Source of the DNA: VFMC01 sp963791635
Lineage (GTDB): Bacteria > Actinomycetota > Acidimicrobiia > Acidimicrobiales > Ilumatobacteraceae
Reading direction: 5' to 3'
Assembly (NCBI GenBank): GCA_963791635.1
Contig: CAWBTC010000001.1
Span: 1-64,000, forward strand
DNA: 64,000 nucleotides
The position numbers were made by a program, and so were the translations under genes. Positions 16,386 to 23,746 of this stretch are shown here, piece by piece. Position 1 is the first letter of the stretch. Every line of letters begins with the position of its first letter. Under the pieces are notes generated by a model. The model was not told where the DNA came from. It did not search any database and saw nothing but the letters and a program-made list of their open reading frames with translations.

Positions 16386-17109
16386 CGGTGCCGAGCAGTT
16401 CACGCGAAAGGGCGGACGCGTCGGTCAGCGACGAACCGCCGGCCAATTGCTCGACCTCGTGGCGCGCCTCGACAAGCGCTCGTCTCCGGTCAGATTCGCC
16501 ATCCCCTACTCGCGGGTCTGAGACGGTTGCGGCGAGGTCCTCGAGCGCACGAGTTCTGGCGGCCACGTAGTCGACCTCCACCTGTGCCCCAGGCGGTCGG
16601 CCGCCCAGAAGGGAGGCGACCTCGAGGAGCGTCCCGTGGGCGACGTCGTGGACCCGCGCACGCGGTGCTGTCGCGAGCGGTGCCGAGACGCTCAGCAACC
16701 GCTGGTGCGCCGCAAGTAGCTGGTCGATGCTGGGGTGGTCGGTCCGCAGAAGTAAGCCATCGCCGAGAAGTGATCGAAGACGACTCGCCCGCCGCGTCGA
16801 TCCAACTCGGAGCCACAGCGAACGCAACGGAAGCACCGCACCAAGCCCGACCGCAGCCGCACCAATGACGGTCACGACCGCAGGTAAAGATGCTGCCTGT
16901 CCAGCAATGATCGCCCCCGCACCACCCACGACGAGGAAAGCGTCGACCGGCCCCGGTCCGCGATCGTCCGGTTCTCCGAAGATGTCGTCGAGCAGTTCGT
17001 CGAGCTCATCGCGACCACGTTCGAGGTCCCGCAGTCGGACAAGCGGGCCCGGCCGAGTGGGAACGATCACGGCCGCCCGGAGGTGGACATCGGGTTTCCG
17101 CTCGTTCAC
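16375..17109 (-). CDS. Membrane protein with helical hairpin, 244 aa, partner of Arg-rich protein
   Basis: GTG start at 17109. The N-terminus is soluble with an acidic helix (DELDELLDDIFGEPDDRG). A hydrophobic hairpin at ~57-100 follows (AFLVVGGAGAIIAGQAASLP, then VVTVIGAAAVGLGAVLPL), then a cytosolic helical tail containing SIDQLLAAHQRLLSVS. It overlaps the Arg-rich repeat protein, so the two are probably made together; its acidic N-terminus could contact the cationic partner. No family recognised. Confidence 0.65.
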   Translation of the reverse strand: MNERKPDVHLRAAVIVPTRPGPLVRLRDLERGRDELDELLDDIFGEPDDRGPGPVDAFLVVGGAGAIIAGQAASLPAVVTVIGAAAVGLGAVLPLRSLWLRVGSTRRASRLRSLLGDGLLLRTDHPSIDQLLAAHQRLLSVSAPLATAPRARVHDVAHGTLLEVASLLGGRPPGAQVEVDYVAARTRALEDLAATVSDPRVGDGESDRRRALVEARHEVEQLAGGSSLTDASALSRELLGTDEA

Positions 17110-17130
17110 GATTGTGAATCTATTCGGAGC

Positions 17131-17285
17131 TCACAGCAGCCCGCAGGCGTCGAGCGCCTTTCGCGCGGCCGACTCGAAGTCCGGCTGCTCGAAGGTGAAG
17201 CCGCGCTCCAATAGGCGGGTGGGGACGACTCGTCGACCGGTCAGCGCCAGGCTCGCGCTGCTCCCGAGAGTCAGCGTTCTGGTCG
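17131..17285 (-). pseudogene. Remnant of TIGR01777/DUF1731 epimerase, C-terminus only
   Basis: The reverse strand from about 17285 to the TGA at 17131 reads GSSASLALTGRRVVPTRLLE followed by RGFTFEQPDFESAARKALDA. This is the typical C-terminal DUF1731 segment of TIGR01777 NAD-binding epimerases. No Rossmann domain remains upstream; instead a TTCTGGTCGCG palindrome interrupts at 17277. The rest of 17324-17615 shows no gene I can support. Confidence 0.65.
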
Positions 17286-17323
17286 CGACACTTCGTGGAA
17301 CGCCAGGATCAGCGCGACCAGAA
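17277..17323. repeat. Palindromic repeat family 3 (TTCTGGTCGCG), isolated copy
   Basis: The arms TTCTGGTCGCG and CGCGACCAGAA enclose about 25 bp. Read on the reverse strand it ends CGCGACCAGAACGCTG, the same edge as the three copies at 53124-53348. It sits inside the epimerase remnant. Confidence 0.8.
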
Positions 17324-17615
17324 GCTGCTCAGGGGATGCTTTGACCGGCACTGTGCCTGCTCGAGCGCCCGGTTCAGTACGGATTCCCGTCGTGCATGAC
17401 GCGCACGTTGCTGTGGATGGGGCAGCAGGCCGTGCACGAAGCAGAGCATCATCTCAGCGACGTCCAGGAGAACAAGCGCCGTCTCGCCGCCCGAACGGGT
17501 CGACGTGAGCCGACCAGGCTGGACGTCGCTCCGTGCGAGCGCTCGACGGGGCGCACCTCTAGCGTGGCGTCGTGGTTCATCGCTGTCGTGAAGCACCGTG
17601 TGAAGGGACATCTGC

Positions 17616-19178
17616 ATGACGACGAGCGAGACTGGGTCCGACACCGCGACGACGGACATCGACTCGGTCGTTTTCGAGCGACGCTGGAAGATCCTCGTCG
17701 TGCTGTGCACGAGCTTGATGGTGGTGATCGTCGGCAACACGGCGCTCAACGTCGCGCTCCCCACACTCGCTCGTGAGCTCCGGGCGACCACCTCGGCGCA
17801 GCAATGGATGGTCGACGGGTATGGACTGGTGTTCGCCGGGCTGCTGCTCACCGCAGGCACGATCGGCGACCGCTACGGCCGCAAGGGCGCGCTGCAGATC
17901 GGTCTTGTCGTGTTCCTGGCGGGCTCGTTGTCGGCGGCCTTCATGGATTCCGCGAGTGGTGTGATCGCCGGTCGCGCGGTCATGGGCTTCGGCGCAGCCT
18001 TCGTCATGCCGGCGACGCTCTCGATCCTCACCAACGTGTTCCCACCGCACGAGCGCGGCAAGGCGATCGCCATCTGGGCAGGCATCTCCGGTGGCGGAGC
18101 AGCCATCGGCCCCGTGGCCAGTGGCTTCCTGCTCGACCACTTCTGGTGGGGCTCGGTGTTCCTCGTGAACGTGCCGATCATCCTTGGAGCACTCATCGTC
18201 GGCAAGGTGTTGCTGCCCACGTCGCGCGACCCCGACCCGGGCGCGTTGGATCCGATCGGGGCGATCCTGTCAATCGCCGCGCTCGGTGTTCTCGTCTACG
18301 CCATCATCGAGGCTCCGCACCGCGGCTGGGCAAGCGGCTCGAGCATCGGATGGTTCATCGCGGCTGCAGTGCTGATCGCAGCGTTCTTGCTGTGGGAGCT
18401 GCGCAGCCCAGCGCCGATGCTCGACCTGCGCTACTTCCTCGACCCGCGATTCGGTGTGGCCGCGGGCGTGATCACTCTCGTGTTCTTCGCCATGTTCGGA
18501 TTCTTCTTCCTGCTCACCCAGTACTTCCAACTCGTGCTCGGGTACGGCACGTTCGAAGCCGGCGTGAAGCAGTTGCCTTTCGCCGCGGTGATGATGGTGC
18601 TCGCCCCGAACTCGCCCCGCTTCGCGGCCAAGTTCGGCGCCAACCGCGTGGTGGCATTCGGCCTCGTGTGTGTCGGCTGCGCGATGTTTCTCTTCACGAT
18701 CTCGCGCATCGACACGTCGTACTGGGCGCTGCTGCCGGTGATGATGACGATGGCCGGAGGCATGGCGATGGTGATCCCGTCGATGACCGGTTCGATCATG
18801 TCTGCGGTGCCGCTCGGCAAGGCCGGCGTGGGATCGGCGATGAACGACACCACACGCGAGCTCGGTGGTGCACTCGGCGTCGCCGTGCTCGGCAGCCTCG
18901 TGGCATCGCGATACGGCACGAAGCTGGAGCCGGCACTGGCCCTGGTGCCCGATGAGTTGCAGGCCAGGGCCAGCGAGAGTCTGGCCGGTGCATTGCAGGC
19001 AGCCGGCTCGGTTCAGGGTTCCAGTGGTGCCGAGGTGAGCCGCATCGCACGCGAGGCGTACGTCTCAGGCGTCCACCTCGCGGCGATCGTGGCCGGGTCG
19101 GTTGCGCTGCTCGCGTCGGCCTTCGTGTACCGCAAGCTCCCCGCCGGCAACCCCCACGCCAAGGCCGCTCGCAACTGA
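17616..19178 (+). CDS. MFS drug exporter, DHA2 (14-helix) family
   Basis: 520 aa with about 14 hydrophobic segments. Family marks include the TM1 segment GNTALNVALPTLARELRATT, GTIGDRYGRKGALQIG (loop 2-3 motif A) and the TM5 region GGGAAIGPVASGFLLDHFWW (motif C). DHA2 members expel drugs or dyes by proton antiport. No TetR regulator is adjacent. Downstream is composite repeat copy 2, then the converging P450 gene. Confidence 0.93.
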   Translation: MTTSETGSDTATTDIDSVVFERRWKILVVLCTSLMVVIVGNTALNVALPTLARELRATTSAQQWMVDGYGLVFAGLLLTAGTIGDRYGRKGALQIGLVVFLAGSLSAAFMDSASGVIAGRAVMGFGAAFVMPATLSILTNVFPPHERGKAIAIWAGISGGGAAIGPVASGFLLDHFWWGSVFLVNVPIILGALIVGKVLLPTSRDPDPGALDPIGAILSIAALGVLVYAIIEAPHRGWASGSSIGWFIAAAVLIAAFLLWELRSPAPMLDLRYFLDPRFGVAAGVITLVFFAMFGFFFLLTQYFQLVLGYGTFEAGVKQLPFAAVMMVLAPNSPRFAAKFGANRVVAFGLVCVGCAMFLFTISRIDTSYWALLPVMMTMAGGMAMVIPSMTGSIMSAVPLGKAGVGSAMNDTTRELGGALGVAVLGSLVASRYGTKLEPALALVPDELQARASESLAGALQAAGSVQGSSGAEVSRIAREAYVSGVHLAAIVAGSVALLASAFVYRKLPAGNPHAKAARN

Positions 19179-19202
19179 TCCGCAACTGATTCGCAACGCA
19201 TC

Positions 19203-19360
19203 CGAGTGCCAGCATCCACCCCGGGGTGGCGTGTGGCACTCGGTTCGGCCTCGTGGGACTCGAGTGGCGGGCTGGGACTCGAGTGGGGCTGGGGACTCGG
19301 GTGGGGGGCTGGGACTCGGGTGGGGCTGGGGACTCGGGTGGGGGGCTGGGACTCGGGTGG
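19203..19360. repeat. Composite repeat family 1, copy 2
   Basis: The palindrome at 19203-19242 (CGAGTGCCA arms, CCACCCCGGGGTGG core) is followed by six GGGACTCG(A/G)G units separated by GTGGGGCTGG-like spacers to 19360, ending at the P450 stop codon. It lies between convergent genes. Confidence 0.9.
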
Positions 19361-20592
19361 TCAGAAGCGGATGGGGATGGTCCGCGGTCCGCGGACCTGA
19401 CCGCCGGCCCAGGTGACCTCGCCGGCGGGGTCGAGGTCGAACTCGGGGATGCGGCGCAGCCACTCCTCGATCGCCACCCGCAGCTCCATTCGGGCAAGGT
19501 TCGACCCGGCGCAGCGGTGGATGCCGGCTCCGAACGCGACGTGGCGATTGACCTGGCGATCGAGGATCACCTTGTCGGCGTCGGGGAACACCTCGGGATC
19601 GCGGTTGGCGGCCGGGAAGTTCATGAGGATGCGGTCGCCAGCCTTCATCGGGCAGCCCTTGAAGTCCACGTCGTGCGAGAGACGCCGGGCCATCGTCACC
19701 GGTGCATACGCCCGCAGGAACTCCTCGATCGCCGTCGGCATCAGCTCGGGCTCGGCGACCAGGCGGCGACGGTCCTCTGGGTGCGTTGCCAGGTGCCACA
19801 TCGTCGAGCCGATCGACGACCACGTGGTGTCGATGCCGGCGATCAGCAGCAGCGCGCACATGCCCATCACCACGGGACGCTCGATCGGCTCGCCGTCGTG
19901 CTCGGAGGCCAGCAACTCGCTGATGAAGTCGTCTGTGGGGGTCGGCGATGCGCTCGTCGAGCGCGCCCTGCAGGTAGCTGGATGATGCCCGTGATCGCCG
20001 CGCATCCGACGCTCGGCATCGTGGGCGAACTCGAGCACGTCGCGCACCCACTCGGTGAACGTCGGCGCCATCGACTCGGGCACGCCGAGGATGTGGCCGA
20101 TCACGCGCACCGGGATCTGCTGGGCGTACTCGGCGGCGGCGTCGCCGCTGCCACGCTCGAGGACGTCGTCGACGAGCTGCACGCAGAGGCTCGCGCGTGA
20201 AGACCTCGTACTCGTCCACGCGCTGCGGGCTCATCGTCGGCAGGATCAGCCGGCGGGTCCACGTGTGCAGCGGCGGGTCGGCGCTGATCGGCGGCACGCC
20301 CGACGTCAGGATCGGACCGCCCGACGCCCGGCGCGCCATCCGGTCGGGAGGCGGGATCACCGCAGATGCCGTTGCCCGACGGGAAGTTCTCGATGTCGTG
20401 GGCGATCTCGTTGACGTCGGCGTACTTCGTGGGCAGCCACGAGCCGCCCCAGCGCTCGGTGTGCGCCATCGGGCACCGCTCACGCAGTTCGTCCCAGATG
20501 CCGTACGGGTCGGTGACATACGCCGGGTCGAAGATGTCGTAGTCGGTCGCCCAGTCTGTGACGGGGGTCTTCGCGGCCTGCAGGTCGGTCAT
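19361..20592 (-). pseudogene. Cytochrome P450 with five apparent single-base insertions
   Basis: A full-length P450 can be followed from ATG 20592 through all three reverse frames: DIFDPAYVTDPYGIWDELRE, then SADPPLHTWTRRLI, QIPVRVIGHILGVPES, the I-helix AGIDTTWSS, EEFLRAYAPV (ExxR) and the haem loop FGAGIHRCAGSNLA with its Cys. Frame changes occur near 20365, 20190, 19995, 19978 and 19942. Each is explained by one extra base, and removing five bases gives a 408-aa protein of normal P450 size. Damage is clustered, with no missing domain. It is either a young pseudogene or sequence error. Confidence 0.85.
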
Positions 20593-20706
20593 GTCACACA
20601 CCTTGCCAGAAGGTCCGCCTCCTGGCGAGGGTTCGAGGTCCGGCACGAGCGGGTGTCACATCCGACCGCGGAGTGCGGCCGACCACTGACAGTCGCCAGG
20701 CGGGAG

Positions 20707-21903
20707 CTACAGCACCGCCGCGGGTTCGTCAGCGCCGAGAGCGGCCAGGGTCGCCGTCAGCAGGGTCCCGGAGTCACCGCCCTGAGTGGTGTTGATCGCG
20801 ATCACCAGATCATGCTCCGGGTTGACGTGGATGAACTGGCCGAACAGGCCTCTCGCCTCGAACGCCGAGCCTCCGGCCAGCCACCACTGGGCACCGTAGT
20901 TCTCGTTCGATGGCGACGCGTTTCGGCTGTAGTCGACCCAACCCTCTGGCAAGATCCGCTCGCCGGCCCAGATGCCGTCGTTGAGGAACAGCAGGCCGAA
21001 GCGGGCGAAGTCGCGAGTGGTGTGATCGGCTCCGAGCCCGCCGAACCACCGATCGCTGCGGTCGCGAAGGAGCTGCGTGCTCGTGATGCCCAGCGGGTCG
21101 AACAGCCGCTCCTGCACGTAGATCTCGAACTCGTCGACCCCACCGAGGGTGTCGATCGCGATGCCGGCAAGGATCGCTGTGGTGCCGGTGGAGTAGTCGA
21201 ACATCGTTCCCGGCTCGGCCTCCAACGGGAACGACGCGACGTACTCGGACGCGTTCTCGGCCTGCAGCATCGCGAGCGCTTGCGACGTGGCGCTGTACTC
21301 CTCGGTCCACTCCAGTCCGCTCGACATGTGGAGCAGGTGTTCGAGCGTGATCTCGTACCGCGGATCGGCTGGGTCCGACCATTCGTCGATCGGTGCGCGC
21401 TCATCGACGTCGAGCAGACCGTCGCCGACGAGCAGACCGATGATCGCGGAGGTGAAGCTCTTGGCAACCGAGTACGAGTTCATGACCTCGTCAGGCCCGT
21501 CGAGCGGGTGGTAACGCTCGTAGGTGATCTCGCCACCTTGCACGACCACGATCGATTGCACCCTCGACGTCGCATCGGGTGCTCCGAACGCCGCGTCCAC
21601 TGCTGCGTCGAGCGAGGCACGGTCGGCCTCGGCCGGAAGTTCGGCGCTGGCCCACTCGGGCCCCGGGAAGACGTCGCCGGTCGGTGACGCCGACGTGGTG
21701 GCCGGTGACGACGTCGTGGTCGCAGCGAGGGTGATCGGCGGCGCGGTCGCGGGAGCCGCCGTCGTCTCCGCAGCGGCGGTGGCCGCGACGGATGTCGGAC
21801 GCTCGAGGACGGCGGTGCTGCTGTCGCTGCTGCAGGCCCCCAGGACGAACAGCAACGGGAGGATGAACCCGCGCAGGCGGAGATTCCGGTGGACGCGGGT
21901 CAT
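20707..21903 (-). CDS. Lipoprotein beta-lactamase-family serine hydrolase
   Basis: The start ATG 21903 is preferred (GTG 21909 possible). The signal peptide FILPLLFVLGAC carries a lipobox Cys, then a Thr/Ala/Pro-rich spacer. The class C beta-lactamase/esterase-like domain has the nucleophile in SVAKSFTSAIIG (SxxK), DYSTGTTAIL (Tyr-x-x motif) and a C-terminal QWWLAGGSAFEARGLFGQ region. Such proteins act as esterases or D-amino peptidases outside the membrane. It is likely a single gene. Confidence 0.87.
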   Translation of the reverse strand: MTRVHRNLRLRGFILPLLFVLGACSSDSSTAVLERPTSVAATAAAETTAAPATAPPITLAATTTSSPATTSASPTGDVFPGPEWASAELPAEADRASLDAAVDAAFGAPDATSRVQSIVVVQGGEITYERYHPLDGPDEVMNSYSVAKSFTSAIIGLLVGDGLLDVDERAPIDEWSDPADPRYEITLEHLLHMSSGLEWTEEYSATSQALAMLQAENASEYVASFPLEAEPGTMFDYSTGTTAILAGIAIDTLGGVDEFEIYVQERLFDPLGITSTQLLRDRSDRWFGGLGADHTTRDFARFGLLFLNDGIWAGERILPEGWVDYSRNASPSNENYGAQWWLAGGSAFEARGLFGQFIHVNPEHDLVIAINTTQGGDSGTLLTATLAALGADEPAAVL

Positions 21904-21927
21904 GTGCACAATCTGCCACAGGTCATC

Positions 21928-22046
21928 CGAGTGTCACGGACCACCCCGGGGTGCCGCCTGGCACTCGGGTCGGTCATGTGGGACTCGGACCGGCGGCTGG
22001 GACTCGGACGGGCGGCTGGGACTCGGACGGGCGGCTGGGACTCGGG
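21928..22046. repeat. Composite repeat family 1, copy 3
   Basis: The palindrome 21928-21967 (CGAGTGTCA and TGGCACTCG, centre CCACCCCGGGGTG) is followed by four GGGACTCGG units separated by ACGGGCGGCT-like spacers, reaching the ACT gene stop codon. It lies between two genes on the same strand. Confidence 0.9.
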
Positions 22047-22430
22047 TCAGCTCTGACCGAGCGCGGCCTTCAACCCGGCGATGTCGGGAGAACCGAACAC
22101 CACCCGGTTGTGCGTCGCCACGTAGAGCAAGTCGATGTTGACACCCTTGTCGGCGATCGATCGTGCGAGGTCGGCCAATACGCCCGGCTTGTCGTCGCCC
22201 ATCTCCACCACGCACACCTCGCGCTCGCGGGTGATCGATGCCTGGTGGGTGATCGCCAGGGCGTGGCGGACCGGTTCGGCGTGCGGGACGAGGATGTGCA
22301 ACTCGGTGCGTTCGCCGGCGCCAAGGCACGTGGCCGCACTGAGGTTGACCCCTGCGTCACTGACGGCAGCCGCCACGGTCGCCAGCGCTCCCGGCTGGTT
22401 GTCGACCTCGATGACCAGATCGATGGACAT
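22047..22430 (-). CDS. Tandem ACT-domain protein, 127 aa
   Basis: The start ATG 22430 is preceded by GGGAGAGGGAG. Two ACT modules are visible: VIEVDNQPGALATVAAAVSD with AGVNLSAATCLG, and VVEMGDDKPGVLADLARSIA with DKGVNIDLLYVATHNRVVFG. The DxPGxLA-type turns are the usual effector-binding sites for amino acids. No catalytic domain is present, so it is probably a stand-alone ligand-sensing regulator. The 286 bp upstream, to the EamA start, contain nothing else I can support. Confidence 0.85.
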   Translation of the reverse strand: MSIDLVIEVDNQPGALATVAAAVSDAGVNLSAATCLGAGERTELHILVPHAEPVRHALAITHQASITREREVCVVEMGDDKPGVLADLARSIADKGVNIDLLYVATHNRVVFGSPDIAGLKAALGQS

Positions 22431-22716
22431 GCTCTCCCTCTCCCGGGGTCGCTCGAGCGACCCGCGCCTCGGAAGTCTGTCACTTGCGCGAACGCCCTCG
22501 CGTCGGAGGTCGGGTCCGGTTGTGGTGCTGATCGAGTACAGCGACAGATACTGCCGCTGCGACGCCAGGGCGACACGAGGCAACGGTTCCGCCGGGTTCG
22601 TGTGGGAGCCGGAGGGGGAGATCGCATGTGGCACGAACCACAGGACGGCGCACCACCCCAGACCCGGAACACTCGTTCCGGGATTGCAGACCGCCAGCGC
22701 GTAGGGTGACCAGCGC

Positions 22717-23679
22717 ATGACCACCCGCAGCGTCCCGCTCGTCGCCTCGGCGATGGCCGTCGGGGCGGGCGCCGTGTGGAGCCTCGGGGTGGTCACCGCC
22801 CGCTTCGCCGACCAGAGCGACGCGTTCCAGTACCTGATCTGGCGATCGGTCGGCATCATCATCGTCGTCGAGATCCTCGGGAGGGTCCGGGGCAAGCCGG
22901 CTCAGACCGTTCGAGCGTTCACGTCAGGTCGGATGATGCTGATCGCAAACGTCATGTTGCTGATCGCGTCGCTCGGTTTCGTGTACGCGGTGAAGACCAC
23001 CACGGCTGCGAACGCGGCGTTCCTCGGGTCGACCAGCCCGGTCTTCGGCGCGATCGCAGCGCGCATGTTCCTTCGCGACAAGCTCACGCGGGTGACCATC
23101 GCATCGATCCTGGTCGCCTTCGTCGGTCTGTTCGTGATGATGGCAGGCGACCTCGAGGCCGGGAGCACGGTCGGCAACCTGTCGGCGTTGTCTGCAGCCG
23201 TCGGCTTCGCCGGGTACGCAGTGTGCGTGCGATCGAACCCCGACCAGGACTGGTCCCCGGTACTGCCCGGCTACGGCGTGCTGATGATCGGAATCTGCGC
23301 AGCCGTCACCGTCGCCGGCGGCAAGGTGCTCGTGCCCCCGGCCGCCGACCTCGCCTACGCACTCGCCCACGGCGCAGTGATCATCGTGATCGGCACGCTG
23401 CTGTTCAACGTCGCTTCCCGCCAGGTGCCAGCGGTCGCGATGACCGTGTTCGCCCAGGTCGAGATGGTGCTCGTCCCCGTGTGGTCGATCACGTTCCTCG
23501 GCGATCGACCGCCCGCGACCACATGGATCGGTGGCGCGATCATCTTCGTCGCGATCATCGGCAAGGCCACCCTCGATGCAGGTACCCAGCGGAGCCGACC
23601 ACCGGTGACATGGAGCCGATCCGAGGGTGGTGTCGCACGGCTGTTGGGACCGGCCGAGACCCCGCGGGAGCAGCGCTGA
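22717..23679 (+). CDS. EamA-family (DMT superfamily) transporter
   Basis: 320 aa with ten predicted transmembrane helices in two five-helix EamA repeats, e.g. KTTTAANAAFLGSTSPVFGA in repeat 1 and QVPAVAMTVFAQVEMVLVPV with TFLGDRPPATTWIGGAIIF in repeat 2. These exporters or permeases carry metabolites such as amino acids; the substrate cannot be told. The tail after ~295 is basic and cytosolic. Confidence 0.9.
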   Translation: MTTRSVPLVASAMAVGAGAVWSLGVVTARFADQSDAFQYLIWRSVGIIIVVEILGRVRGKPAQTVRAFTSGRMMLIANVMLLIASLGFVYAVKTTTAANAAFLGSTSPVFGAIAARMFLRDKLTRVTIASILVAFVGLFVMMAGDLEAGSTVGNLSALSAAVGFAGYAVCVRSNPDQDWSPVLPGYGVLMIGICAAVTVAGGKVLVPPAADLAYALAHGAVIIVIGTLLFNVASRQVPAVAMTVFAQVEMVLVPVWSITFLGDRPPATTWIGGAIIFVAIIGKATLDAGTQRSRPPVTWSRSEGGVARLLGPAETPREQR

Positions 23680-23746
23680 ATCCAGTCGCAGTAGATTCCG
23701 CCCCATCGCTGCCCGTTTCACGTCACCGTCCGGATCCCCTGCCGGG

